Source: Tanypteryx hageni (lineage: Eukaryota > Arthropoda > Insecta > Odonata > Petaluridae). Taken from it: 64,000 nucleotides of DNA. Made by a program: the position numbers and the translations under genes. The notes under the pieces were generated by a model that ran no database searches, was not told where the DNA came from, and saw nothing but the letters and a program-made list of their open reading frames with translations. The stretch covers positions 35,002,854-35,066,853 of the forward strand of contig CM054116.1 in NCBI GenBank assembly GCA_028673005.1, written 5' to 3'. This document shows positions 1 through 24,263 of this stretch, one piece after another. Position 1 is the stretch's first letter; every line of letters begins with the position of its first letter.

Positions 1-109
1 TATCCCAGTGAACTGCTTCGGAGTCATATTTGATAAGTATATTTTAAACATTTAAAATTGTATGAATAGATTTGTAAAGTTGCCCAAAATTATTTACGAG
101 GAAGGGATG

Positions 110-1300
110 CAAAGCCTACAGATGAATTAGAGATCAAATGTATTATTGGGCTCCTTCTTCATTTGGGCACTAATAGATCTGGCCACCAAAATATACAAGA
201 TTTATGAGATCAAATGCATTAGGCAAGGAAATATTTTACGCATCTATGAATTATCAAAAATTTAAATTTCTCATACAATGCCTATGATTTATTTTATTAT
301 TAAAATGAAAGAAACCAATAAATTAGCAGCAATATTTTTGAACTGTTTGTTCAGAAGTTTCAATTGGAGAGTTTGTTATGGTAGATAAAGAGTTGGTTGG
401 ATTTCGAGGCAGATGTTCCTTCTGGCAATATTTACCCTGTAAACCTGTAGAGTATGGAATCAGAATCTTTTCTCTCATAGATGCAAGGGTGTTTTACACG
501 CTAAACTTAGAGATGTAGGCAAGTGTTCAGCCTCAAGGGCCATACAAGGTTAACAATGGCTCAAAAGAGGTAGTGAAACAGCTGGTCGGTCCAATTTTAG
601 GGAAAGGGAGAAACATAAGAGCAGGCAATTGGCTTGTAAGTATGCCTCCTGCAGAGGATTTGCTTCAAAAGAAAATAACATTGGTGGGTTTGAAGAAAAA
701 TAAGAGGGAGTTGCCACCACAGATGGTGGATGTGAAGGACGAGGAAGAATACAGGAGCATTTTTGGTTTCAGATATAGCATGTCCCTTGTGTCATACATC
801 CCTAAAAAGGATAAAAATGTAACTATGATATCAAGTATGCACAACCAAATCAGTATAAACAGCTCAGCAGGAGAAAAGAGAAAGACAGAGATTGTAACTT
901 TTTACAACTCAACTAAAGGCAGTGTCGATATCGTTGATGAAATGTGAGACACATATAGTACTAACAGAAATACCAGAAGGTGACCACTTGCTATTTTTTA
1001 TCATTTGCTAAATACAGTGGACATCAACATGATTGTTGTTCTTAGAAACATCAACCCTGACAGTAAAATGAACAGGCAGACATTCCTACAAGAAATTTCA
1101 AGGGAATTAACAAGGCCGTTCACAACGAAATGAAATTCCATGAAAATGTTGCCTAAAGAATTGAGTGAAAGGCTGAGAAATATGGAGAACCATCGACCTC
1201 AGAGATGTGAGAAAAAATAGGAAAAGGGAATAGTGGAAGATGCATAGTATGCCCAAAAGAGAAAGACAAACAAAAATGCATTGTGAATCTTGAGAAAGAT
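110..1300 (+). pseudogene. piggyBac-type transposase relic
   Basis: Several frames together spell a piggyBac transposase with many stops and shifts. In order: ELEIKCIIGLLLHLGTNRSG with QNIQDL (about 140-205); VDKELVGFRGRCSFWQYLPC (from 379) through YGIRIFSLIDARVFYTLNLE; a clean 124-codon frame at 573-947 with LVSYIPKKDKNV and IVTFYNSTKGSVDIVDEM; then, after a stop, DTYSTNRNTRR and a degraded cysteine-rich tail (CIVCPKEKDK, about 1237). The Asp of SLIDA and of SVDIVDEM match catalytic positions 1 and 3; the middle catalytic region (about 540-640) is disrupted. It is dead. Its left end lies outside or at the window edge and no TIR was found. Confidence 0.85.
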
Positions 1301-3278
1301 GGATATTGTTATTATTATTAATAAATATAGGTTACAAGTTGGCCAGGTGGCAACTTGACCGACTCTTACATATACATAACAGTATTTCAACACAATACAA
1401 CCCATTTACAAATCACATTAAAATATGTCACGATTGTTGTGAAAATCATTTAAGTTTAATTGAATATTTTTTAATATATATTTTTCATTTATTATAGGCA
1501 GAATTTAATATTCTATAAAAATTATATTTGATGCTATTTCTTTACGATGAATATATAATTTACAAAATTAAATCCGGTTGTAATATTGCAATTGACTGGT
1601 ACATAATGCTCAAGTGTCCCAAAAATAGGTAAATTAAAAATTATGAAATAATCTGACCAAAAACTTCTTATTAAATCGAAATAACTTGTGGGGTGTCAGA
1701 AACACCCTGCATGAAAATTGACGTTCATAAATCACGTGCCATGTTAAACGATCATTACTTTCCAAGATTATTTGTACCGGTTTTATGGAAAATCCTTTTA
1801 TACAGAATGAAGTTGGTCCTAAGCCACTGTAAAAATTCGATTTTGGTGCATATGCATGTGTGTATGTGTGCATGGATGTGAGGGTGTGTATGTATAAACA
1901 CTGAAATCAGGAAAACTAACTATTGTGATTAAAATTGAAGATTGGCTTAGTTTTTTTAGCATTGCAGCAGTTAATTAATTATTATTTGTATTTCTCAATT
2001 TCAGATTTTGTATAGGAGATTATATGGACATATCCATTACTCCACCAAAACAGGTAATGCCCCTTCGAAGAGGCAGAAGACCGTATTGATGGTTGCAATT
2101 TGATGTAAAATTATGATCTTATGCATAACTTAGTATCCCTGATGCAGTGCAGTGCTATGTTTGAACTGTTAACCATCTTTGTTTTTACATATAGTTGTTT
2201 GAATTTAGTACTGCATAGAACATTTCAGCACCAAAAATGGACTCAAAAGGGAACTATATTGTTTTGTATCGTGAAATGAATTTCAGTTGTATGAAGTGAG
2301 CAATTTCCATATGGGAATTTCATATTGGTTGAGCATTGTTTGTTTTTCCATTAGGTAAAGTATGGAACTAGTGATATGTATATTGTAATGTACATGTGTT
2401 GGGTCCAATTTCTTGATTTTTGTTTTGCTTTTATCATTACCTATGTTAAATGTACTTTCCTTGAAATGAGTTCACGTTTTTGTATTGGACTCAGTTTATT
2501 TCAGTACTTTTCATAAATTAAAAAATAAAGTAACACATTTTTGTCTATTAGCAATTTTTTGTTTAATTCAGCCTTTTAATATAGTTGAATTTCCTATTCA
2601 TCAGTAGTTTTAAATATATCCCTCACTTCCTTCTGCTGTTATTATTTTATTCAGTAGTAGACCAATATCATGGTTTATATTGCACCAAGCACACATTATT
2701 TTATAGTAATTATGTGTTATTTTTTATTTAATCTCCCAATGCTATATAGCATTGTTTTTTCAAGTGGATACCTGAATCTATATTTTGTACAAAAGTGTGA
2801 ATTTTGTCAAGTGATTGCTTGAAGATATCTTTATACTTCATACAAATATTTAAAATAGTCACAATAATTTCTGTACCAGCATGTATCAGAGAAAATACCA
2901 AAAAAATATTTTTATGTATGTTATCGTTAATGCATATTTTTGCAAATATGGGGATGTTTAATTAGCTTTGGACAATTGTTCATGAGGAGAACTACAGTAA
3001 CCATGAAATAGTTTTCTTATCATTTGGCATCATGAAGTTCATGCATATATTTTGAAAATATGATGTGCACATTACTGGCACTTAGCTTTTAATGGTATCT
3101 GACCTACTTCATTGCTCAGGAATTAAGTGATTCTATTAAGTCTAATCATCTTTCAACATCAGACATTGTAAAAACTCTTATCAACCCTCTACCTACTCAT
3201 CCATTGCGCAGTTTATGCTATAGTAACCAGACTCTGGCTTTTTAACCGAAAAATAAATAATTGTAAGTACTAAATTAG
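1301..3278. other. AT-rich intergenic DNA, no gene recognised
   Basis: No coding motif was seen. ORFs are short and on both strands. It may contain the degraded right flank of the piggyBac relic, but no TTAA-bounded terminal repeat was found. Confidence 0.5.
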
Positions 3279-3361
3279 AATGAAAGAATATAAAAATCAC
3301 TTGGTAAAAAAACCACTTTATTAATAGTATTTTTACAAAGTGATTTTTATTTTCTTTCATT
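3279..3361. repeat. Near-perfect inverted repeat (hairpin), 32-bp arms
   Basis: The arms at 3279-3310 and 3330-3361 are complementary except for two positions. Both read AATGAAAGAA, then ATAAAAATCACTT, from the outside in. The loop is 19 nt. It could be a tiny foldback MITE; no clear flanking duplication was seen. Confidence 0.75.
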
Positions 3362-6300
3362 TTAATTATGCAACTCCACAAAGTTATGGCGAAACAAATA
3401 AATTTTAATTGTTATTCCCTTCAACTTGTTAGAATAGCAGAATTAATTCTAAAATATAGGAGTTTTGATAATGCTTCAGCCATTAGCAAACAAGACCCAA
3501 AACTCATTAATGCAAGAATTATCTTCTGTAAACTTATGTTACATGAGCAGTTATTTATATTTTAGTTTTTTAGATAAATAATTTTTATGAATCAAGGCAA
3601 GGTGTATTTCTGCCCATTTTATGGTATGTGTGTGAAGTTGCATGGTGTCATTTTAAATTAAAATGTAAAAATTCTTTGCATCTATGATCTTGTCCAGGGT
3701 GTGTGACAACGTATGACAAAATAAAACTTTTCAAAGATAATATTACTTTGGGAATGAAAGGATTAGGTTTGCATGGTATCAAATGTAATGGAAATTTGAA
3801 GAACATCAATTAAGTTCATGATATTGCAAACCTTTAATGTATTGACTGCTAATTAAGCTTCTTTTTGTAGAAGTTGGAAACCAGGAATGTATTGCCAGCA
3901 GGTCCATCACATGAGGTGAATTAGAAAGGCAACTGCCTCAGGCGGCATTTTTCTAGGGTGTGGCATTATTGCAGTGTTTCTGCTGATCTGCATCTGTGTC
4001 ACGAACTGGAATGGCATTCTGTCTTTTTGCCTCCCATGGTAGATTATCACCCAATGGCCCTCCTTTTCAGCAATTTTTGTAAAAAAACATCAAACTGATA
4101 AAACGTAATTGATATAACATACTGGATGTACTATCTGTAGCTAAAGTAACTTATTAAAGGATTTATCTGTTGATCATTGTTTGTTTATAACTCCTCTTGA
4201 AGTTCTCCATAAAGTTACTAAAGTGATTAACTCCACATTCAATTCTTCCCTGCAAACCAAGATCAATGGTTTCAAATCAAGCTGATGACCTCATGTACCT
4301 GCTTACATTGGGTAAAAAATTAACTCATCCATGTTGATCCAGGTTTTAGTTATTCCCTCGTTAACTGGATTTATCCTTCAAGACTTGTCCTTAAATGCTG
4401 AAGGATATTTTATCTGGAAAGTTTTAAAAAGAAATGGACCAAATTCTATCCTTGATTATCAGAGCTGTGTCCAGTTCTTTTGCCGTCTGAGGGGAGATAA
4501 AATATGATGTTCCTTTAATTTTTATGCACATATACCCCAGTTGCCAAAGATGAACAGTGGAAGTGAAATCAACTTTGCCTGGATTTGTAATATAAATCAA
4601 TGCAGAAAATGTGTAGTGTATTTTTAAAATAAGCTGCTGTGTTGTCATTACTATACTAATTGCAAGATAGGTCAATATAAGAGCGCTTGTTCCTCTGCTC
4701 TGCATGTGCATGCCGAGGAATTCCAGCACAAGGTCATTTCATCAAAATACTTAAAAGACCATAAAATTATTGATAAAAGGTACTACGTTATACCCTGCTA
4801 GTCACCTTAATGGTGGTTGGCAGGCATTTTAGAAATAAACAATATAGAAAGAAAGTGTGAATGTTTATCAAAAGATTTTCAGTCTTATTTTGGCACCCCT
4901 TCCTAGAGGTGCCTGGCAATTGCCTCACCTACTGGCATATCCCTTTGGATTATTTGGTGCAAGCTATCTTTAACTTTTAAGTTGTGACTGATACAGTTAT
5001 GAATCAACTAGGCTATCAGCCAGCCAATTAACTGACTCATTTTCTGCAGCATTATTTTATTTGATATTCATGAATGTTGTTTAAATGCCTGGATAATTGT
5101 GACTACTTAAGACATATTTATTGTAGAAGGTTAACCTGATGAAATTCATCACGGAATGGTTATTGGATATGGGCAGAAATGCATATCTCAAGGAGGTCTT
5201 CTTAATCATTTGATAGCTTAAAAACAATCCATCATTGTACAGAATTTATTTCAATAATGAAGATCATATTTTAGGATAATTAATATGGTTAATTGGTTAA
5301 GAAATGATTAGCTTGTATGCATGGGCATCTGCTGGAACTTTCCGGGGAAGGGGAGGCAAGCTCACCCAGTCGGGTTTGGTGGGCTTAATATTTTAATGCT
5401 TTTTTCAAGCATATTGCAATATTGCAGGGGTCCTCACCTCCTTGCCTGGCCTCAGAAAAATGACCCTGTTAATCCCCTGACATAACCAGACATCAATGGC
5501 TGTTTTTCCTTGACACAGACTACTAAATTGTTTCATAAGAATAAGTGGTGTTCAGGACAACCCCCTGTGGTAGAGGAACCCATGGTTAAAAGGGACCCAA
5601 TTTTTATGTATACTAGTGGTACCCGCGAAAACTTTTGCGAGGTCAGTTGGAAATCTGCATGTTTAAAAGTAATAATAGCCAATATCTTCTTCTAAAATTA
5701 GAAACATTTTGAATGTCGTTTGTTTTTATAATTTATATGTGCAATTTTAATTGTCTCTCTCATACCAAAAAGGTCACATTCCAATATTGAAATAAAGAAA
5801 GATTTTTTTCTTTTGGTCAATTGTCAAAAATGCCCACAGCCCACATGCAGTTTACTGAATAATAATAATCTTTAATTATTAACGTTGCAATCTATTTATT
5901 TTGACATTACTACAACTATAATTTCGATGCTCCATAAACAGCGTGAAGTGGATAACACAATTATTTTGGCTATTTGAAGGCTTAATAGATACTAATTCAA
6001 TCGGAGGCAACAATGTGGGTTGCCTTGGCAACACCTGGAAAGAGTAGGAAAAAGCCATAAAATTTCGAAAAGAAATCGTTTCTGAGAAATTATTCCGTGT
6101 AACATCAAAACATTGTAATAATAAGATATTTGACAGTTTTAGCCATCGAATAAAGCAAAACTGAAGAAATGCAGTCCATATTTACGTTTTTAATGAATGA
6201 AAGACATAAACCTTGCACCTTGAAAAATCAAAACTCCTGTGTAAACATGGAAAAATATAATCGTATCCCAGAGTCAAATCCAGGACACTTCCATAAATGA

Positions 6301-6443
6301 AAATAGTATGTGTTTACAGCATTTCTTTACGACAAACTGTGCAAGAGATAAAAGGAGGATGGACGAGCAGACAGACCGACTGAGTAATTATTTATAAAGA
6401 TGACTCCATGACAGGGGTCCTAAATGTTCTCAGTAAGCCACTA
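3362..6443. other. Intergenic DNA with old repeat fragments
   Basis: No gene was recognised. About 3896-4940 may be a decayed non-autonomous hAT-like element: the left side reads CAGCAGGT and then GGCAACTGCCTCAGGCGGCA, and the right side, reversed, reads CAGTAGGTGAGGCAATTGCC. The ends match only loosely and no 8-bp duplication was found. About 5610-6410 resembles dispersed arthropod repeats, with TACTAGTGGTACCCGCG at one end and GACAGACCGACTGAG near the other. Confidence 0.35.
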
Positions 6444-6447
6444 TTAA

Positions 6448-8391
6448 CCCTCCGTTAGTCGCGCCACTTTTTAAAACACATTTAGTCGCGTGGCGTCTAT
6501 CAGACTCCATTTAATTATTACTTCAGGAAGTGTAACGAATTACAGGGAATGCTTTAAATTGATAATATTTACTCACTACAAAGGTACAAGTAATGTAATC
6601 GGTACAAAAATATCTATAATTTTAATGTACATTAACATATATTGTTAATAGATTTGAGCGCATGTTCCTCTGACATACATTTCAATTTTCTCGCATCGTA
6701 AACAATGTTTAACTAGTTTTATTTGTACAATTAACACAAATGTTTTCAGAATGCTCTAAGCAAATATAATTGTTACAGTTTGCACATTTATATTTTGTCA
6801 TGCGAATCTTTTTTCGCTCACAAATATAACACCTTTTTCGAGCAGTAGTTTTACTCTGTGTTTCTCTTTCCTCTGTCTCCTTGTGTAATCGTTTAGAGGT
6901 GCCAGCACTTGACTCGGGGTGTTCCTTTTCAGTTTCAACCTGAGTACTATGTTCTACTGTTCTTTCGTTTAATTGTCTTGGTAAACAGGTAATTTGAGAC
7001 CTTTTTTGTAGGTGTTGTGCTACTAACTCTTTTGCAAGGGTTTTAATGAAATATCTTCTCATCCTAAGTCTTTGGGAATCAGTATTATTGTTTTCTAGGT
7101 AAATATCCTGAAAATTTATTGCTCCTACATTTAGCATTGCATAAAATATAGTCATAGGCCACCGATTGGTGTTTCTTGAAACAGAGTAGGTCGCGCATAA
7201 TTTATCTACGACATCTACTCCAGATTTCGTAGCATTATAGAATGTCACTATTTCTGGTTGTTTGGCTGTACCTGTTGTTTCGTCGATAGCAGAATAATGA
7301 TGCATTGACGAAAGCAGGATATTTTTCCTTGCTTTGGGTATGTAAGACATTAAAGTGCAATGCTTTTGAAAACAAAAACGAGATGTAAATGTTTCCTGAC
7401 CTTCTGCTGATGCAAAAGAGGGGCAGAAGCTGCCTTTTATTGTTCCTAGTTGTACCTACATATGTAAGCCTATCACTTTTTAGAATGTCTGTAAGTAGTT
7501 CGCAACTAGTAAAGCAATTATCTATGGTAATATTACATCCACTACCACTAATTGGAATGATCAATTTGTTGACAAAATCATAAGGACTTTTGCTAACCTG
7601 AAATGGACCATCTGGCTGTTTCCCTGCGTATATTTCTAAATTTGCTGTGTAAAGCGTTTTAGCGTCTGCCAGTAAAAATATCTTTATTCCATATTTTCCA
7701 GGTTTGGTGGGGATGTATTGCCTAAAACTGCACCTTCCCCTGAATTTTGCCAGCATTTCATCTATAGTTACATATTCCCCCAAGGAATAACTTTCACGGC
7801 AGTTCTGAACAAATATACCAAACGCTTCCCTCACAGATGCAAGTTTATCTAAAACTTTTCTTTCATTCCTGGTTACTTTGTCATCAAAACGAGTATTTTG
7901 TAAAATGAAATGAAAGCGTTTCTGAGATATTACCAGACGAAAAAATCAATCCCAGTACTATCAGTGTTCCACAAATCACTTGTATTCAGTTTGCTGTTTC
8001 TAAGGAAACCAGCCATATAAAGTAGCCCAATGAAAGCTCTAATACAAAGAACAAAATATAGTAAGTAAATAAATTAACAAATATACTATATTTGTTATAA
8101 ATAAAATAAAATATAACGCATTAAAAATGATTGCAATTGACAGCGCAAAAATAATGATGTAACCCAATCGAACGTAAGTTGTCGCGTGGCGTCTATCAGA
8201 CTCATAAAATATAAAAATAGTACTATATAACCCGATGAGGTGACGAAACACAAAAACATTTAAATGATGGGCAGATAAGCTTGAAATAATAAGATACGCA
8301 AAAGAAGAAGGTCCTAAATATCCAAATCTGCTGCGTGCAAAGAAAATAATATTACATGGCGTCCAGGAGATGCCATGCGACTAACGGAGGG
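6448..8391 (-). mobile_element. piggyBac-family transposon, complete ends, inactivated
   Basis: The 1944-bp element is flanked by TTAA at 6444-6447 and 8392-8395, the piggyBac target duplication. Its terminal inverted repeats are perfect over 15 bp (CCCTCCGTTAGTCGC; 6448-6462 and 8377-8391). A 23-bp subterminal sequence beginning GTCGCGTGGCGTCTATCAGA occurs at 6485-6507 and 8181-8203 in the same orientation. The interior carries a minus-strand transposase pseudogene. The N-terminal coding part is missing (8041-8180 is AT-rich and non-coding), so it cannot be autonomous, although the intact ends might still be mobilised in trans. Confidence 0.92.
6709..8040 (-). pseudogene. piggyBac transposase, N-terminally truncated, two frameshifts
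   Basis: Coding similarity starts near 8040 (RAFIGLLYMAG), runs through LWNTDSTG, and shifts frame in a T run near 7945. It continues in the long frame 7834-7235 (TIDEMLAKFRGRCSFRQYIP, YGIKIFLLADAKTLYTANLE, NITIDNCFTS), shifts again near 7420, and ends in the frame 7350-6709 (LMSYIPKARKNILLSSMHH, SGVDVVDKL). All three catalytic Asp positions of piggyBac are present (LADA, TIDN, VDVVD). The C-terminal cysteine domain is intact: CYIC, CANC, CLEH, CVNC. Family proteins are about 550-600 aa; here about 440 residues remain, so roughly the first quarter is gone. It is better preserved than the relic at 110-1300. Confidence 0.9.
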
Positions 8392-8848
8392 TTAAGCAAT
8401 ATATAAAAATCATTTCCTTAAGTATTTTCCTATAACATTTGCCTTTTACCTATCATAAGTTTAGTAACATTTTCTTTATATTATTTTATTCGATATGCAT
8501 TATTTAACTAAGAGTCATGTTTAAAAAAATTAATTTCTTTATATGTTGTCTGGATTTAAGGTATCCTGATAAAATAATTATCATAATAGCTTCCTGATCC
8601 ATTTGAATGCAAACTTAGTTTACCCCAGATAATTTTTCATTCATGATTTATAAAATTTAAGGATTTCAAAATAAATAAAAAGCTGCAGTAGAAAAAAGTT
8701 AAATTATATTTCTTGGAATAGATTTAATCATTTCTGGAATGCTAATCATCTAAAGAAGCAAACAGTTTAAAAATGAGCTGTATAAATATTTAGAGAAATG
8801 CTTTGAAATATCCATGATTATTAATATTGCAGACATCTTTTGCTAAAG

Positions 8849-9134
8849 CAGTGGTGTACAAACATTTCAAGTCATGTCCCCATTTTCATTGCTGAAAATG
8901 GTGGCGTACCCCATTTTAATTAAATATTATCTCATGTTTGTGTTTTTTGTAATAAATTCTTGTAAATGCGAGAATTGTAAAAGCGTAAAATTTGATAATC
9001 TGTGCTAAAGAAAAACCAAATAGCCACCAGGTTAGTCTCGGTCGTGTAAACTTGCTGAGAATCACGTTCCACTTTTACAGAAGAACTGATTGTGCCCCCC
9101 GTCAAATCAAACTGGGGAAGTTTGTCCACCCCTG
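8849..9134. mobile_element. hAT-type MITE, 286 bp
   Basis: The left end reads CAGTGGTGTACAAAC and the right end, reversed, CAGGGGTGGACAAAC (13/15 identical), the CAGNGG start typical of hAT elements. It is flanked by 8-bp sequences TGCTAAAG (8841-8848) and CGCTAAAG (9135-9142), which differ at one base. No coding capacity. It lies just downstream of the cuticular gene's 3' end. Confidence 0.75.
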
Positions 9135-9210
9135 CGCTAAAGAATGCTACTTACATTTTTAATTCTTGACTTGAACAATAAAACCATTTTCCAACATATT
9201 AACATTTTAC

Positions 9211-9216
9211 TTTATT
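9211..9216 (-). terminator. Polyadenylation signal AATAAA for the cuticular gene
   Basis: The forward strand reads TTTATT here, so the minus strand has AATAAA about 310 nt beyond the stop codon at 9524. It is the first canonical hexamer I noticed downstream. The implied 3' UTR is short and the signal lies just before the hAT-type MITE at 8849-9134. Confidence 0.45.
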
Positions 9217-9523
9217 TAAAAAATTGTACATAATAAGAGTAAAAATTCGATGATGTATGAAGGAAGTCAGAGAATAAAACATTCCTTTAATATCCACTGC
9301 TGCTAGGCTGAGATGATTTGCCATGAATTGAAAGTTGTCATGCTGCACAGTGCTCAAAGAAAAAAAACTCCAAAATTCAAAGATGAGGTATGATAAAAAC
9401 TTTACAGATTTAGTTAGAAGAAATTTCTATCGTGCATAATATTACAAATTTTTTTCTAAAGTTGGATGAAAACTCCCTGATTAAGGAATCGAGTAATGTT
9501 TTAGAAAAGTTAAATTCATTATT

Positions 9524-20900
<11,377 letters not shown>

Positions 20901-20972
20901 GTGTGGTGTCTTAACGTGCTCGCACACCAGGGTGAAATGAAACTTGGAAACGCCCTACTCCTCGAGCAAGCT

Positions 20973-20981
20973 CTTTATATA
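20973..20981 (-). promoter_or_regulatory. TATA box of the cuticular gene
   Basis: The minus strand reads TATATAAAG here. The ATG at 20900 lies about 75 nt downstream, so transcription would start near 20945-20950 with a 5' UTR of about 45-50 nt. Just upstream (20985-21070) the DNA becomes markedly GC-rich. No initiator motif at the ideal spacing could be picked out; a TCATTT at 20935-20940 is about 40 nt away, somewhat far. Confidence 0.7.
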
Positions 20982-20999
20982 CTGCGCGTGAAAGCGGGT

Positions 21000-23900
21000 G
21001 AATATCAGGAATCTCCGTTGGCAGGGTGGTGGCGGAGGGAGGGAGGACGGAGCGCGCGGGAATTGGAGGGGTAAAAACAAAAGAGAGTGAGGATGTCGCT
21101 CAACGTATTCAGTTGGCGTCGCGAACAAAGGCGCATCTGGATGAAAGTGTCACACGATTTTCATTAATTTCTTCTCACGACGTTTGAGAGATTGAAAAAA
21201 ACAAAAAGTCCGTATAGTTGGTCCTCAACTTGGTAAGTGTCCGCTGAGCTTCCTTCAACACTTTGTTGCCACCCTCATCCCTACCTTTTCTTTTCCTAAT
21301 TATATATATATATATATGGGTGTGTGTGTGTATACTTAGATTTTTTCTGTCCTTTGAAAAGTTGAAGGCGGCGCCGCTAAAACTCCGCGAAACACAAGGG
21401 GGAGGGGGCAAATAGAAAATTTTTGAATCCTCTCTCTGTGCTTGGAATCGCTCGTCCGAGCGGTTTGGGTTTGATTCCCATATGGGCCACAGCAGGCGGT
21501 TTTTTCTTTCTCTTTTTACTTTTTTTTTCAATTCGGGCTCCGTTAACTTCTCGTCCTCACTGAACGGGTTAGCTCAATGAAGCCACAAATTGTACGATAA
21601 GGACCGCTGAATAAATAGATCAAGTCGCTCTTCTTACACGCTCGTCCTTCTGAGCGTGCGGAATTGAGTGCGTAAACAAGGCCTCGGCGATCCACGTCAC
21701 TCTCTCTCTGTCTCTGCATCTTGACCATGAGGTTGAGGATTCCTATCACTCCCTAGTTACGCTTTACTTTACATAAAATCTTATTTTTTAAACACTTTGG
21801 AGATCGGCTATTACCGCTAACGGGATCGAACCAAATTCTCCCACAGGACGTTAAAGTCTCCCATCACATAAAAATAATTAACGCTTAAAAAAATTTACGA
21901 CGGAAATAATGAACCCATTTCAGCCGGCTCGTATTGGTTTTGCCCAAAGAAATATTTATCCAATACACATAGCGAATTTCATGGCGCCTTGAAAGCCGCC
22001 CCACAAGTAAATCTGCTCTTGTATTGTTTTCACGCATTTGTGGTCGGACGGAAGAGCCGTATGAGTTTCACTGAACTTGAAACTCGAACACGTTCGCAGG
22101 AGGAAAGCCTGACTTTGGTTCACTGTAACCTAATGAATTGTTCAAGGTCACTGGTATGTACGCGCGTAATTATTTTATGTGCAAGAGAAAGAGTGAAGGA
22201 ATCCCCAAGTGCCGAAGAGGTTACGGGCGATTGCAGGAGGTAATTGATCGAGCTTTTTAAAGTCGCCGTGGCATGGAAAGGGCGTGTGTGACATGGTCTG
22301 AGGGAGGAGAAGGACCCAGAGGATACTTTCTCTTCTCCGAGTCGACGAGGAAAAGGGGATGACGACTCGTCTCTGCTTGGCACGCATGATAGGAATTCAA
22401 TGGATTAAAAAAAGCGTTCATTTTCGCTGAGTCGCTTCCTTTTCACTTCATTGCCCACAGGGGAAAGTGTCAGCGAACGAACGTCAGCCTTTAGGCGATT
22501 GGACACTCGTAATAGGTCAACACGGTGAGATGCACAGCGGAAAAAACCGCGGTTGCGAGTATGCAGTTACATGCAAGCGTGTCATGGGCTAACATACTTA
22601 GAATTGCCCGTGAGAAGGTTTCAGCAAGTATCCATCGTCGGGGAGAATTCTCTTTTGTCGTTTCGTTGCATATTTACCTCGTTTTATTCAAGGAGATAAT
22701 TCATACATCCTTAGATGTTGTTCCAATAACGTCTGCCGGCATTTATTTTCTCTTTCTGGAGAATAAGTAAAATTTTAAAATTAATCCCCGATAAACGTGA
22801 TGCTCATCGGTCATGAATAAGTCAATTCGGTTAAGCTGACAAATTTATTCTATTCGTCGAATTAGCTTCCAAAGAAATGCGCAGAGATTATTTTCAGACA
22901 CGTTCTCTGATCCCGAGTTCTCCGTACGTAATAACTGAATAGTTCGTCATTCTTTATTTTCTAGAGCATTATCTGATCTTCTAAAACCTTTACCGTTTCA
23001 AAAGCGCACCGCAGCAGACACCCGCGTAACTGACTTCGGTCATGCTGGCGGTTGAGCACTGGTTCTTCTCCTTTCCGACGAAACCTTGAAAGGGGCGACC
23101 TGCTTTATTTTTATTCTTCGTTTTTTCCTCGAGAGGAGCAGGTTATGGTAGCGATCCCAGACGACAGTCTCTTAGGAACGTATCCTTTCCTCCATATTCG
23201 TTATTCGAGCCGTAACGAGGCGTGTCGTCTTTTGTTTCCAAAACCAGCATTTTAGCATGGATGCTCGTGAAAAGCCAAGAGATCGTTTTGTTGGCCAACC
23301 CAGAAGATCCCAGCTTCCCACTCGCCTAGTTCTATCCCACAACCACGAGGAAACAATGGAAGGCATTTGATTGCATAACGGCATGCACCGAATGTGCCCA
23401 TGGCGTCAAAAAAAAGGCGAATGGTTAGGCAACTAGTGAGATTTGGGCGAATCTTCCCTTTCCACTCGCTTGATTTATCCTTACCTAACAATTATATACC
23501 TCTGGAATGTCAACTCAGAAAACTTCCACCTCCCTCCATTAGCCACAGATGTCATTTAGTAAGCAAAAAACCTGAACCCATTCATGAGCGGCCGCCTGCA
23601 TTGTTTTCTTTCGTATTTCCTATTTACAAGGTTCCGTCCTTTCTCCCGAGACCGAATCACAGGGTAAGATCGTTCAGAGAGAGAGAGAGAGAGACATAAT
23701 GACGAATCCCGAAAAACAAATAGTTGATCATCAATCTGCCAGATTGCAAACGAAAATCTTGGGCTGGACTGAATGTCTGTCATGCACTACAAGAAGACGT
23801 GATTGAATATGGAGTATACGGTCGATTAGGACAAAACCTTCATCGAACGCTCACGATTTATGAATTGTGATAATGGAAAATTATTTGCCGCTATTTTCTA

Positions 23901-24260
23901 GCGACCTGCACGCATAGCTAAACTTTTCCCTGGATGGAATTATTTCCATCGTCAGGCGGCGTTCATTTTCCGCGAGGAACATTAAAGAGTGACGGAGGAA
24001 ATGTTATAAACTTCTAATAAATAAACCAAAAGAGCAGTTCAAGACAAAATCGTCGAGTTTGCCTCGTGGCATAAAAATTTCGTGTTGTTTCACATTTTCC
24101 GTACGAATGACGAATGAGTTTAGGTGCAAGAGACAGACTAAACCATCGCCCAAATAAAGTCAAATATCTAAGTATCCTTGGCTAAAATTTACTTAACAAA
24201 ACATGTCTCTCGAATAGCCATAAAAATGTCGGCTATAAAACAAAATCTACGATCGGTGAA
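21000..24260. other. Intergenic DNA upstream of the cuticular promoter
   Basis: Contains a fragment of the ribozyme-bearing repeat (about 21216-21300, CTTCCTTCAACACTTTGTTGCC plus AT run), a tRNA-like B-box stretch at 21465-21485 (GGGTTTGATTCCC) and another near 21727-21745 (GAGGTTGAGGATTCC). Both are possible SINE fragments. A (GA) run lies at 23677-23694. Many short ORFs overlap on both strands but none shows a recognisable domain. Confidence 0.45.
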
Positions 24261-24263
24261 GCA

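Noticed and set aside
3896..4940. Complete non-autonomous hAT element
   Set aside because: The ends resemble each other only loosely and flanking duplications do not match; mentioned only within the intergenic description.
21440..21500. Possible tRNA gene
   Set aside because: A B-box-like GGGTTTGATTCCC is present but no matching acceptor, D and anticodon arms could be drawn; treated as a SINE-like fragment. The same applies to 15670-15740, 60130-60165 and 63262-63340.
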